19,723 nucleotides of DNA from Streptomycetales bacterium. GTDB taxonomy: Bacteria > Actinomycetota > Actinomycetes > Prado026. The DNA is taken from positions 1-19,723 of the forward strand of contig JANYIP010000246.1 of NCBI GenBank assembly GCA_025361995.1, given 5' to 3'. Below are positions 1 through 7,679 of this stretch, piece after piece. The translations under genes were made by a program, and so were the position numbers. The stretch's first letter is position 1. Each line of letters opens with the position of its first letter. Below the pieces are notes generated by a model. It did no database searches and was not told the DNA's origin. It saw only the letters and a list, made by a program, of their open reading frames with translations.

Positions 1-636
1 CGACGCGCTGGTCGTCGCGGACTTGCTGACAACGAGGATGCAGTAGCCCACGCCGGAGGGGTCGACGACGACCGATGCTGTGTCCTCCGCGGACAGCCGG
101 ACCACCGTCTTGTCGAGCTCGATGATGCCGGTCGTCGGGGTGAGGGCGATGTACTTCTGGTGGTCGGCGTTGAAGGTCTCCTCCGCTGCCGACAGCGAGG
201 TGGCATCGGCCTTCGCGGCGATGATGGCGACCGGGCCACGCTGCCCACCGATGTCGGAAGACGAGTCCCGCGACGACATCTTGGACCACACGAAGAAGGC
301 AGCGGCCAGGGCGACGACGAGGCCTGCAGCGAGTCCGATGATCATGCCGCGAGACAGGAACGGGCCGTCCGACGCGCTGGCGTGGTGGTGGGCGGCCGGG
401 GGTACGGGCTGAGTCGGCGCGGGCGCGGTCGAGTCGACGGGGCCACCGAATCGGGACACGGGCTGCGGGGCTACTGGTGGGGCGACCTGCGGGGCGACCT
501 GCGGGGCGGCTGGCGCTGCGGGCAGCTGGACGGACTCGGTCCAGCCCTGGCCGTTCCACCAGCGCTGCCCGCCGCTGCCGCCGGGGTCGCCGTACCAGCC
601 GGGAGCCGGCGCGGAGTTCTGGACCGTTTCGGTCAT
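1..636 (-). CDS. DUF2510 membrane protein with pilin-like outer domain (partial)
   Basis: The reading frame starts at the ATG at 636 and runs open for 212 codons off the left edge, so the C-terminus is missing. Residues 13-33 carry the DUF2510 signature: WYGDP, then RWWNGQGWT. A long Ala/Pro/Gln/Val-rich cytoplasmic linker follows (about 38-90), with a short His run (HHH, 83-85). One hydrophobic segment at about 97-117 is the likely membrane anchor. After it, residues about 141-212 (AKADATSLSAAEETFNADHQ, later a GYC motif) resemble the soluble part of actinobacterial type IV pilin-like proteins, in which an Ala/Glu-rich helix leads into a small beta domain. The pilin resemblance is inference from pattern; DUF2510 is firm. 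DUF2510 has no fixed function and is common at the N-terminus of actinobacterial membrane proteins. The gene is divergent from the molybdenum regulator at 728. Confidence 0.85.
   Translation of the reverse strand, partial: MTETVQNSAPAPGWYGDPGGSGGQRWWNGQGWTESVQLPAAPAAPQVAPQVAPPVAPQPVSRFGGPVDSTAPAPTQPVPPAAHHHASASDGPFLSRGMIIGLAAGLVVALAAAFFVWSKMSSRDSSSDIGGQRGPVAIIAAKADATSLSAAEETFNADHQKYIALTPTTGIIELDKTVVRLSAEDTASVVVDPSGVGYCILVVSKSATTSAS
479..514 (-). repeat. 12-bp tandem repeat coding Ala-Pro-Gln-Val units
   Basis: GGGGCGACCTGC occurs twice head to tail (479-490, 491-502), followed by a degenerate third copy (503-514). It lies in the linker of the DUF2510 protein and encodes APQV repeats, so copy-number change would keep the frame and only alter linker length. 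Confidence 0.75.
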
Positions 637-688
637 GGGTGCTCGCCCTTTCGCCTCTTCCCCGTTGTCGACGCGGATTTCATCACCC

Positions 689-727
689 TTGAGGCGAACC
701 GCATCTGCGGCGGCTACAGTGCCATTC
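689..727 (+). promoter_or_regulatory. Candidate promoter and dyad before the HTH/TOBE regulator
   Basis: A TACAGT box (715-720) matches the actinobacterial -10 form TAnnnT. It ends 7 bp before the ATG at 728, so transcription would begin at or next to the start codon and give a leaderless message. No Shine-Dalgarno sequence is visible in 721-727. A possible -35 is TTGAGG (689-694), but the 20-bp spacing is long. Between them lies a dyad, CCGCA-TC-TGCGG (699-710), placed like an operator. Confidence 0.45.
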
Positions 728-1138
728 ATGCCTCAATTTCGGATCCGCGAGGCGGCTGAGCTGCTCGGAGTGAGTGACGACACCTTGCGCCGGTGGGCTG
801 ATGCCGACCGTTTCACCACGACGACCGACGCCGCCGGCCGGCGGGTGGTCGAGGGCCGCGCCCTTGCACAACTCGCCGAAGAGCTCGCGGCGGCCGGCGA
901 GCACGGCGAGGACCGGGTCGTCGTGGCGCACTCGGTCCGCAACCGGTTCACCGGCCTGGTCACCCGCGTGGTCCGCGACACGGTGATGGCGCAGGTCGAG
1001 ATCCAGGCCGGTCCGCACCGCTTCGTCTCCCTGCTCAGCCGCGAGGCTGCCGACGAGCTCGGCCTCGAGCCGGGCGTCCTCGCGGTGGCGTCCGTGAAGT
1101 CCACGAACGTCGCCGTCGAGATTCCCCAATCCCGCTAG
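728..1138 (+). CDS. HTH/TOBE molybdenum-responsive regulator (ModE-like)
   Basis: This 136-residue protein has two parts. Residues 5-28 (IREAAELLGVSDDTLRRW) form a MerR/excisionase-type helix-turn-helix. Residues about 70-134 (RNRFTGLVTRVVRD through VKSTNVAVE) form a TOBE/molbindin domain of the kind that binds molybdate or tungstate. The domain order matches a small actinobacterial counterpart of ModE, but with a MerR-type HTH in place of the usual ModE winged helix. It lies 14 bp upstream of modA on the same strand, which supports control of molybdate uptake. The ATG at 728 is chosen because the HTH begins right after it; the in-frame extension upstream to 635 has no family-like sequence and would overlap the divergent promoter region. 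Whether it represses or activates cannot be seen. Confidence 0.85.
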   Translation: MPQFRIREAAELLGVSDDTLRRWADADRFTTTTDAAGRRVVEGRALAQLAEELAAAGEHGEDRVVVAHSVRNRFTGLVTRVVRDTVMAQVEIQAGPHRFVSLLSREAADELGLEPGVLAVASVKSTNVAVEIPQSR

Positions 1139-1152
1139 GTCTGGAGCTCATC

Positions 1153-1947
1153 GTGCGTCGCACAGCCCCCGCTTTCGCCCTCATTGCCGCCGCTGTGCTC
1201 GCCTTGGCCGCGTGCGGCTCGAGCTCGACGCCCGCCGCAACGACCGGCGCGGGCGCATCGTCGGCACCGTCGATCACCGGCACGATCACGGTGTTCGCCG
1301 CGTCCTCGCTCAAGGAGGCGTTCACGGCGATCGGTCAGCAGTTCGAGGCGGCCCACCCCGGCGTGAAGGTGGTCTTCAACTTCGCGGCGAGCTCGGACCT
1401 GGCCACCCAGATCACCCAAGGCGCCCCGGCCGACGTCTTCGCCTCGGCGAGCGGCAAGAACATGACCCAGGTGACCACCGCGGGGTACGCGGCGGCCTCG
1501 ACCCCGTTCGTCAAGAACACGATGGAGATCGCGGCGCCGCCGGCCAACCCGTTCAAGGTGACAGGCGTCGCGGACCTGGCGAAGACGGGCATCAAGCTCG
1601 CGCTGTGCCAGCCGCAGGTCCCCTGCGGGAGCACGGCAGCGGCCGTGTTCACGAACGCCAAGCTCACGGTTCACCCGGTGACGCTCGAGGCGGACGTGAA
1701 ATCGGTGCTGGCCAAGGTCGAGCTCGGTGAGGCGGATGCCGGGGTTGTCTACGTGACGGACGTACGGGCGGCCGGCAGCAAGGTGGTCGGCATCCCGATC
1801 GCCGATGGCGTGAACGCCTCCACGACGTACCCGATCGCCGCACTGACGAAGAGCACGAACTCGGCGGCCGCGCAGGCCTTCGTCGCGTACGTGCTGTCGG
1901 CTGGCGGTTCGACGGTGCTGACGGCGGACGGGTTCGCCAAGCCGTAG
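1153..1947 (+). CDS. modA: Molybdate ABC transporter substrate-binding lipoprotein ModA
   Basis: ModA captures molybdate (or tungstate) outside the membrane and delivers it to ModBC. The 264-residue product starts at GTG 1153, with GGAG just upstream (1142-1145). It has a short basic N-terminus, a hydrophobic stretch and a lipobox ending in Cys21 (LAAC), so it should be a membrane-anchored lipoprotein. A Ser/Thr/Ala-rich spacer follows. The mature fold begins with ITVFAASSLKEAF; Ser51/52, and later the FNFAASSDLA serines (80/81), match the oxyanion-binding positions of the family. GAPADVFASAS (90-100) is also typical. It is the second gene of the run that starts with the TOBE regulator, and modB begins 21 bp after its stop. 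Confidence 0.93.
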   Translation: MRRTAPAFALIAAAVLALAACGSSSTPAATTGAGASSAPSITGTITVFAASSLKEAFTAIGQQFEAAHPGVKVVFNFAASSDLATQITQGAPADVFASASGKNMTQVTTAGYAAASTPFVKNTMEIAAPPANPFKVTGVADLAKTGIKLALCQPQVPCGSTAAAVFTNAKLTVHPVTLEADVKSVLAKVELGEADAGVVYVTDVRAAGSKVVGIPIADGVNASTTYPIAALTKSTNSAAAQAFVAYVLSAGGSTVLTADGFAKP

Positions 1948-1968
1948 GGCGACCGGCATCCTTGCGCA

Positions 1969-2814
1969 GTGAGCACGCACCGGCTGACCGCGCGCGACCG
2001 CGAGCGACGCGCCGGCGAGGTCGGACCTCGTGGAGTACCGACCCCGGTGCTCGCCCCGGCACTGGTCGGCGTGGCCTTCCTGGTGCTGCCGCTGGTGGGC
2101 CTGCTGCTGCGTACGCCGTGGAGCTCGATGGCCCGGATCCTGGTGGCGGCGGACGTCACCCAGGCGCTGCGGCTGTCGTTGTGGACGGCGTCGGTGGCGA
2201 CGGTGGTCTCGGTCCTCCTAGGCGTACCGTTGGCGTGGCTGCTCGCCAGGTCGCAGTTCCCCGGCATCGCCCTGCTACGTGCGCTGGTGACTCTTCCGCT
2301 GGTGCTGCCGCCGGTGGTGGGCGGCGTGGCGCTGCTGCTGGCCTTCGGGCGCAAGGGGTTCGTCGGGCAGTACCTCGACCAGTGGTTCGGCATCACCCTC
2401 CCGTTCAGCACCGCAGCGGTGATCATCGCCGAGACGTTCGTGGCGATGCCGTTCCTGATCGTCACGGTGGAGGGCGCGCTCCGCTCGGCCGACCAGGGGT
2501 ACGACGAGGCCGCCGCCACCCTCGGGGCGTCCCGGATGACGGTGTTCCGCCGGGTGACGCTGCCACTGATCGCCCCGTCGCTGGTGGCCGGCGGGGTGCT
2601 GTGCTGGGCCAGGGCGCTCGGCGAGTTCGGCGCGACGATCGCGTTCGCGGGCAACTTCCCAGGGCGCACCCAGACGATGCCGCTTGCGGTCTACCTCGCG
2701 CTGGAGAGCGATCCCGACGCCGCCATCGCCTTGTCCGTGGTGCTCCTGGTCGTCTCCGTCATCGTCCTGGTGGGGCTGCGCGACCGGTGGCTGCGCGCGA
2801 GCCCGTTCCGGTGA
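1969..2814 (+). CDS. modB: Molybdate ABC transporter permease ModB
   Basis: This 281-residue integral membrane protein forms the channel of the molybdate importer. Several hydrophobic helices are visible, starting at about residues 26-47. The cytoplasmic EAA loop that contacts the ATPase is clear at 180-199 (EAAATLGASRMTVFRRVTLP), followed by the family segment ARALGEFGATIAF (214-226). The TLPLVLPPVVGG stretch (108-119) is characteristic of ModB/CysT permeases. Translation starts at GTG 1969; the SD signal is weak, and coupling to modA (21-bp gap) is likely. The TGA stop (2812-2814) overlaps the GTG of modC in a GTGA junction, which points to coupled translation of permease and ATPase. Confidence 0.93.
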   Translation: MSTHRLTARDRERRAGEVGPRGVPTPVLAPALVGVAFLVLPLVGLLLRTPWSSMARILVAADVTQALRLSLWTASVATVVSVLLGVPLAWLLARSQFPGIALLRALVTLPLVLPPVVGGVALLLAFGRKGFVGQYLDQWFGITLPFSTAAVIIAETFVAMPFLIVTVEGALRSADQGYDEAAATLGASRMTVFRRVTLPLIAPSLVAGGVLCWARALGEFGATIAFAGNFPGRTQTMPLAVYLALESDPDAAIALSVVLLVVSVIVLVGLRDRWLRASPFR

Positions 2815-3887
2815 CCGGCGGGCTGGCGGTCGACGCCACCGTGCGCCGCGGCGGGTTTTTGCTCGGCCTCGCCTTCGCCGTCGCCCCCGGCGAGGTCCTC
2901 GGCGTGCTGGGGCCGAACGGGGCCGGCAAGACCACGTTGCTGCGCGCCCTGGCCGGTCTCACCCCGGTCAGCTCGGGCCACCTCACCCTCGACGGGGTGG
3001 CCCTCGACGACGCGTCGACGGGAGCGTTCCTGGAGCCGTCGCAGCGCCCCGTCGGGCTGGTGTTCCAGAACTACCGGCTCTTCCCGCACCTGTCTGTGCT
3101 CGAGAACGTGGCGTTCGCGCAGCGCTCGCGCGGGCGCGGCCGAGCACCGGCGAGGGCGGCGGCGGCAACCTGGCTCGAGACGTTCGGGCTGACGGAGCTG
3201 GCGGAGCGCAAGCCAGCGGCGCTGTCCGGCGGGCAGGCACAGCGGGTGGCGCTGGCGCGGGCGCTCGCCGGCGAGCCCGGGCTGCTCCTCCTGGACGAAC
3301 CGCTGTCCGCCCTGGACGCCCGTACCCGGCTCGAGGTGCAGTCCGAGCTGCGCCGCCACCTCGCTGACTTCGCCGGCCCGAGCTTGCTGGTGACGCACGA
3401 TCCGCTCGAGGCGCTGGTGCTCGCGGACCGGCTGCTGGTGATCGAGGAGGGCGCCGTGGTGCAGCAGGGCACCCCGGCGGAGGTCGCCCGCCGGCCAGCC
3501 ACCGACTACGTCGCGCGGCTGGTCGGCCTCAACCTCTATGCGGGCAGCGTGGACGGCGAGCGGGTGAGCCTGCCGGGCGGCGGCGGGTTCGTAGTGCCGG
3601 ACCACGGCCGCCGCGGCGAGGTCCTGGTCGCCGTACGCCCGTCGTCGGTGGTGGTGAGCAACCAGGCGCCGGCAGGGCCCACTAGCGCGAGGAACACCTG
3701 GCCCGGGACGGTCACCGGCCTGACGATGCTGACCGATCGGGTCCGGCTGGACATCGAGGGTGCGCCACCAGTGCTCGCCGACGTGACGCCTGCGAGCGTG
3801 GCTGAGCTCTCGCTCGCGCCCGGTGCGGCGGTCTGGGTCTCGGTGAAGGCGACCGATCTGGACGTGTACGGGTCTGGACAGCCGTAG
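2811..3887 (+). CDS. modC: Molybdate ABC transporter ATP-binding protein ModC
   Basis: ModC hydrolyses ATP to drive molybdate import through ModB. The open frame extends far upstream, but the true start is most likely GTG 2811, which overlaps the modB stop and gives 358 residues beginning MTGGLAVDATVRRGG. Visible motifs are Walker A GPNGAGKTT (34-42), Q-loop Gln86 (VFQNYRLF), signature LSGGQAQR (138-145), Walker B LLLLDEP (158-164) and the switch histidine His196 (VTHD). The C-terminal region (about 285-355) looks like a TOBE domain (PGTVTGLTMLTDRVRLDIEG), as expected for ModC, where it may sense molybdate. The substrate rests mainly on the ModA and regulator context. The ABC cassette itself is unambiguous. 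A 46-bp gap separates it from fhs. Confidence 0.92.
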   Translation: MTGGLAVDATVRRGGFLLGLAFAVAPGEVLGVLGPNGAGKTTLLRALAGLTPVSSGHLTLDGVALDDASTGAFLEPSQRPVGLVFQNYRLFPHLSVLENVAFAQRSRGRGRAPARAAAATWLETFGLTELAERKPAALSGGQAQRVALARALAGEPGLLLLDEPLSALDARTRLEVQSELRRHLADFAGPSLLVTHDPLEALVLADRLLVIEEGAVVQQGTPAEVARRPATDYVARLVGLNLYAGSVDGERVSLPGGGGFVVPDHGRRGEVLVAVRPSSVVVSNQAPAGPTSARNTWPGTVTGLTMLTDRVRLDIEGAPPVLADVTPASVAELSLAPGAAVWVSVKATDLDVYGSGQP

Positions 3888-3933
3888 CCTGCACTCGGCT
3901 GACACCGTTGTCGGTCTGGAGGAAGGGATCCGC

Positions 3934-5631
3934 ATGACATTCCCGTCGGACCTGGCCATCGCGCAGGCAGCCACCTTGAAACCGCTGGGCGAGGTCGCCG
4001 ACGCGATGGGGATCCCGCGGGAGCTGCTCGAGCCGTACGGCGACAACGTGGCGAAGATCAAGCTCGCGGCGATCGAGGCCCTGGCGGACCGTCCCCGGGC
4101 AAAGTACGTGATGGTCACTGCGGTGACGCCGACGCCGCTGGGCGAGGGCAAGACGACGACGACCGTCGGTCTGGGCCAGGGGATGCGGCACGTGGGGCGG
4201 CAGGCGACGGTGGCGATCCGGCAGCCGTCGATGGGGCCGACCTTCGGTATCAAGGGCGGTGCGGCCGGCGGGGGCTACAGCCAGGTCGTACCGATGGAGA
4301 TCCTCAACCTGCACCTGACCGGTGACTTTCACGCGGTGACTGCAGCGCACAACCTGCTGGCCGCGCTGGTGGACAACCACCTCTACCAGGGCAACGCCGC
4401 CGGGCTCGACCTCGACAACGTCACCTGGCGCCGGGTGCTCGACGTCAACGACCGGGCCCTGCGGAGCATCGTCGTCGGTCTCGGCTCTCGCGAGGACGGC
4501 GTCACGCGGCAGACCGGGTTCGACATCACGGCCGCGTCGGAGGTCATGGCGATCCTGGCGCTGACGTCGTCGTTGGCCGAGCTGCGGAGCCGGCTCGGCC
4601 GGATCGTCGTCGGGTACACGAAGGCCGGCGACCCGGTGACAGCGGAGGACGTCGGTGGGGCCGGCGCGATGGCGGCGATCATGCGTGACGCGGTCAAGCC
4701 CAACCTGATGCAGACGCTGGAGAACACGCCGGTGCTGGTGCACGCCGGCCCCTTCGGCAACATCGCGCACGGGAACTCCTCCGTGATCGCCGATCTGATC
4801 GGCATCCACACCGGCGACTTCCTCATCACCGAGGCCGGCTTCGGCGCGGACATGGGCGCCGAGCGGTTCTTCAACATCAAGTGCCGCACGTCCGGGCTGA
4901 CCCCGGACGCGGTCGTGATCGTGGCGACGGTTCGCGCGCTCAAGGCGCACTCGGGCAACCACCGGATCGTGCCAGGCAAGCCGCTGCCGCCCGCTCTCCT
5001 GGCCGAGAATCCCGACGAGGTGCACATCGGCGGCGCCAACCTGCGCAAGCAGATCTCGAACATCACCCAGCACGGCGTGACCCCGGTGGTGGCGATCAAC
5101 GCATTCCCCGGCGACTTCGCGTCCGAGCACGACGCCATCCGCGAGATCGCTACCTCGATGGGGGTGCGTGTCGCGGTGAGCACCCACTTCGCCGATGGCG
5201 GTGTCGGCGCCGCCGAGCTGGCCGCAGCTGTGGTCGAGGCGGCGGACGAGCCGTCGGCGTTCACCCTGCTCTACCCGGACTCGGCCACGCTGCGGGAGAA
5301 GATCGAGACAGTGGCGACCAAGATCTACAGCGCCGACGGCGTCGACTACAGCCCGGTCGCGAACAAGCAGCTCGACGGGTACGAGCGCAACGGCTTCGGC
5401 AACCTGCCGGTGTGCATCGCCAAGACGCACCTGTCGATCTCGTCCGACCCGACGCTCAAGGGTGCGCCGACGGGGTGGCGGCTGCCGGTGCGCGAGGTCC
5501 GGGCCTCGGTCGGCGCGGGCTTCGTCTACCCGATCTGCGGGGACATGCGCACGATGCCCGGCCTGTCGAGCACTCCCGCGGCGCTGCGGATCGACATCGA
5601 CTCCGAGGGTCAGATCACCGGGCTCTCGTGA
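3934..5631 (+). CDS. fhs: Formate-tetrahydrofolate ligase
   Basis: The enzyme joins formate to tetrahydrofolate using ATP, giving 10-formyl-THF for purine and formyl-Met synthesis or, in reverse, releasing formate. The 565-residue length matches the usual size of about 556. The phosphate-binding loop is clear at about 65-77 (TPTPLGEGKTTTT), followed by family blocks such as RQPSMGPTFGIKGGAAGGGY and LTGDFHAVTAAHNLL. A strong ribosome binding site, GGAGGAAGGG (3918-3927), lies 6 bp before the ATG, suggesting high and possibly independent expression. The stop overlaps the next gene by 4 bp, so the two are translationally coupled. It is in line with the molybdate operon; a functional link through a molybdenum-dependent formate dehydrogenase would be logical but is inference, as no such gene lies in the window. 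Confidence 0.96.
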   Translation: MTFPSDLAIAQAATLKPLGEVADAMGIPRELLEPYGDNVAKIKLAAIEALADRPRAKYVMVTAVTPTPLGEGKTTTTVGLGQGMRHVGRQATVAIRQPSMGPTFGIKGGAAGGGYSQVVPMEILNLHLTGDFHAVTAAHNLLAALVDNHLYQGNAAGLDLDNVTWRRVLDVNDRALRSIVVGLGSREDGVTRQTGFDITAASEVMAILALTSSLAELRSRLGRIVVGYTKAGDPVTAEDVGGAGAMAAIMRDAVKPNLMQTLENTPVLVHAGPFGNIAHGNSSVIADLIGIHTGDFLITEAGFGADMGAERFFNIKCRTSGLTPDAVVIVATVRALKAHSGNHRIVPGKPLPPALLAENPDEVHIGGANLRKQISNITQHGVTPVVAINAFPGDFASEHDAIREIATSMGVRVAVSTHFADGGVGAAELAAAVVEAADEPSAFTLLYPDSATLREKIETVATKIYSADGVDYSPVANKQLDGYERNGFGNLPVCIAKTHLSISSDPTLKGAPTGWRLPVREVRASVGAGFVYPICGDMRTMPGLSSTPAALRIDIDSEGQITGLS

Positions 5632-6197
5632 CCCTGGCGGGGCTGACGGTGGCGGAGCTGCTCGACGCCGTCGCTGAGCGGACCAGCGCGCCGGGCGGTG
5701 GTGCCGCAGCGGGCGTGGCGGCGGCGCTCGCTGCGGCGCTGACGGCGATGTCGGCCCGGTTCGCCGGTGGCGAGCTGCCGGCGCTGGCGGAACGGGCGGA
5801 CGAGCTCCGCCGGGCCGCGGTCGACCTGGCCGATGCGGACGTCGCTGCGTACGCGGCCTACCTGGCGGCTCGCCGGTCCGAGGCCTCGCTCGAGACAGCA
5901 GGCCTGCTGGACGCGGCGACCGACGTACCGCTGCGACTGATCGCCGTGGGCGAGGAGGTCGTGCGCCTGGGGCTGAGGGTGGCGACCGAAGGGAACCCGC
6001 GGCTGCGCGGCGACAGTGCCGCGTCGGTGCTGCTCGCTGCGGCCGCCGTGCGGGCTGGCGCTGTCCTGGTGTGCGAGAACGTACGAGACCCGGATCCGCG
6101 GATCGATCGGGCCCGGTCGGCGGTGGCGGTGGTGCATGAGTCGGAGCAGGCACTTCTGGCGCTCTACCCAGGGCTGGGACCAACCATTTCTTCATGA
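5628..6197 (+). CDS. fchA: Cyclodeaminase/cyclohydrolase family protein, probable methenyl-THF cyclohydrolase
   Basis: The 189-residue protein belongs to the formiminotransferase-cyclodeaminase C-terminal domain family (FchA type). Evidence is the N-terminal block TVAELLDAVAERTSAPGGGA (residues 7-26), the alanine-rich helix after it, and NPRLRGDSAASVLLAAAAVRAGA near the end, all typical of this all-helical fold. The start is GTG 5628, inside the fhs stop (GTGA overlap). Members act either as methenyl-THF cyclohydrolase or as formimino-THF cyclodeaminase. Coupling to fhs and the absence of histidine-degradation genes favour the cyclohydrolase, making fhs plus fchA convert formate to 5,10-methenyl-THF. 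The last 34 bp overlap the convergent MFS gene. The symbol is given by analogy; the reaction is not proven by sequence. Confidence 0.8.
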   Translation: MTLAGLTVAELLDAVAERTSAPGGGAAAGVAAALAAALTAMSARFAGGELPALAERADELRRAAVDLADADVAAYAAYLAARRSEASLETAGLLDAATDVPLRLIAVGEEVVRLGLRVATEGNPRLRGDSAASVLLAAAAVRAGAVLVCENVRDPDPRIDRARSAVAVVHESEQALLALYPGLGPTISS

Positions 6198-7321
6198 TCG
6201 GCGGGGAGGGGTGATGGGTGGCGGGGCGGGGTGTTGCGGGACAGGGTGGCGGCGACCAGGACGGCGACGGCCGCGGTGAGCGGGACAAGGCCGAGCCACC
6301 CGAAGCCCAGGTGGGTGACGACCTGACCCCCCAGGGTCGGTGCGATCAGGTAGCCGAGGATCCCCACCTGAGACCACACCACCATGGCTGACACGATGCG
6401 TTCGGCTGGGACGGCGTCCAGCAGGACACCGGTCGCGCCGGTCTCCGCCGCACCGGCCCCGAGGCCGACCATCGCGAGGGCGACCGCCCAGGCCAAGACA
6501 GTCCCGGTGGCGCCGGCCAGTGCGATGCCGGCCACGATCGCGGTCCCGCCGCAGGCCAGTGCGACGGCGGGCCTGGTCCGCCCCGCCAGGGCCGACGACA
6601 GGGCCACGAGCACCCCGGTCAGGGTGTACGCGATCCCGATCTGCGACTGTCCGAGCCGGAGGGCGAAGTGCAGGGGAAGGACGCCGTCGAGGGTGCCGAA
6701 GGACATCATCGCGAGCAAGATCGCGAACGACGCGAACCGGAACCTCGGTGTGCGCAGCACGGTGCGGTCGCGCCGCAGCACCTGCCGGTGTGACGGGACC
6801 GGGAGCGCGAGGACCAGCGGGATGCAGAGGGTGAGGATCACCGCGTACGCCAGGAACGGAGTCTTGACCCCGCCGAGTGCCGCGAGCAGCGGCCCGACCA
6901 GCGAGCCGACCGAGTAGCCGGCGTAGATCCGGCTCATCCGGACGTACTCCTGCCCGGGCCAGAACTCCAGCGTCCGCAGCGTGAGCCCGATCCAGACGCA
7001 GCCGGACCCGATGCCCATCACCGAGCGGGCCGCGAACAGCAGCCAGATCGGCTGCGCGAAGGCGAAGGCCACGGCTCCGGCCACGAGCAGGCCCAAGCCA
7101 AGCAGCAGGGCTTCGCGGGTCCGGCCCAGGTGGCCGAGCCGCCCAGCCAGGACCAGCCCGCCGAGCATCGCCAGCGGGAAGCAGGCCGCCAGGAGGGACA
7201 GGACGGTCACCGAGGCGCCAGTGCTCGCATGCACCGACGGCAAGACCGGCCCGATGATGCTGTAGCCGGCCGCGTCCGTCACGGCAAGCATGAGCAGGAT
7301 CGGGCTCGCCAGTCGGTCCAT
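6164..7321 (-). CDS. MFS transporter
   Basis: This protein of about 385 residues is almost entirely hydrophobic and shows the two-times-six helix pattern of the major facilitator superfamily. A motif-A-like loop follows the second helix (AGRLGHLGRTREALLLG, about 59-75). The early DAAGYSIIGPVLP and the fifth-helix region YAGYSVGSLVGPLLAALGG fit drug-exporter-like MFS proteins. The substrate cannot be told. The ATG at 7321 is preferred: an alternative GTG at 7336 lies inside the only GGAGG sequence, and a TAG blocks further extension. It lies 58 bp downstream of the monooxygenase-fold gene on the same strand, so the two may be cotranscribed. The hydrophilic C-terminal tail, rich in Pro, reads through the end of fchA on the opposite strand. 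Confidence 0.88.
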   Translation of the reverse strand: MDRLASPILLMLAVTDAAGYSIIGPVLPSVHASTGASVTVLSLLAACFPLAMLGGLVLAGRLGHLGRTREALLLGLGLLVAGAVAFAFAQPIWLLFAARSVMGIGSGCVWIGLTLRTLEFWPGQEYVRMSRIYAGYSVGSLVGPLLAALGGVKTPFLAYAVILTLCIPLVLALPVPSHRQVLRRDRTVLRTPRFRFASFAILLAMMSFGTLDGVLPLHFALRLGQSQIGIAYTLTGVLVALSSALAGRTRPAVALACGGTAIVAGIALAGATGTVLAWAVALAMVGLGAGAAETGATGVLLDAVPAERIVSAMVVWSQVGILGYLIAPTLGGQVVTHLGFGWLGLVPLTAAVAVLVAATLSRNTPPRHPSPLPADHEEMVGPSPG

Positions 7322-7379
7322 CGGGGCGCGAGGCACCTCCGCATTGTGCTGTGCTGACTAGCGGATCAGGAAGCGTGGC

Positions 7380-7679
7380 TCAGATCCGCTTCAGGTCACC
7401 GACGTAGTGCTCCACCTCGGGGGTGCCGTCGAAGTGCGGCCCGATCCACGCGCGCCACTGGGTGAAGAGGTCCGACTCCCGGAAGCCGGTCGTGTGGTCC
7501 TCCACGGTGTCCCAGCCGACCAGGAGCAGGTACGTCGAGGGCCGCTCGACGCCGCGGCAGATCCGGACGAACTGGAAGCCTGGCGACCGGGCGATGACCT
7601 TGGCTGCCTCGACGAAGTCGGCCTCGAAGGCGGCTTCGTGGCCAGGCAGGACATTGATGGAACCGTGCTCGATCACCAT
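7380..7679 (-). CDS. Antibiotic biosynthesis monooxygenase (ABM) fold protein
   Basis: The 99-residue product starts at ATG 7679, with GGAG about 10 bp upstream. It has the pattern of a small ferredoxin-like alpha/beta-barrel ABM domain: VIEHGSINVLPGHEAAFEADF at the N-terminus, SPGFQFVRICRGVERPSTYLLLVGWDTVEDH in the middle, and FRESDLFTQWRAWIGPHF at the end. This family includes heme-degrading and quinone-modifying monooxygenases, but many members are uncharacterised, and the sequence alone does not fix a substrate. The frame stays open upstream to 7814, but that extension is low-complexity and crosses the promoter region of the divergent secreted-protein gene. The MFS gene follows 58 bp downstream, so a modify-and-export pair is possible but speculative. 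Confidence 0.85.
   Translation of the reverse strand: MVIEHGSINVLPGHEAAFEADFVEAAKVIARSPGFQFVRICRGVERPSTYLLLVGWDTVEDHTTGFRESDLFTQWRAWIGPHFDGTPEVEHYVGDLKRI

Noticed and set aside
160..759. Plus-strand open frame over the left end
   Set aside because: It is antisense to the DUF2510 protein, which has a recognisable signature and membrane helix, and its product shows no family features.
6167..6192. CCCA-GGGC-TGGG followed by a T-rich stretch as terminator of fchA
   Set aside because: The stem is only 4 bp, the T stretch is distant and broken, and it lies within coding sequence on both strands.
3712..6288. 858-codon open frame on the minus strand opposite modC, fhs and fchA
   Set aside because: Its product is Arg/Pro/His-rich with no family pattern, while the plus strand holds clear genes. 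It is a GC-bias shadow.
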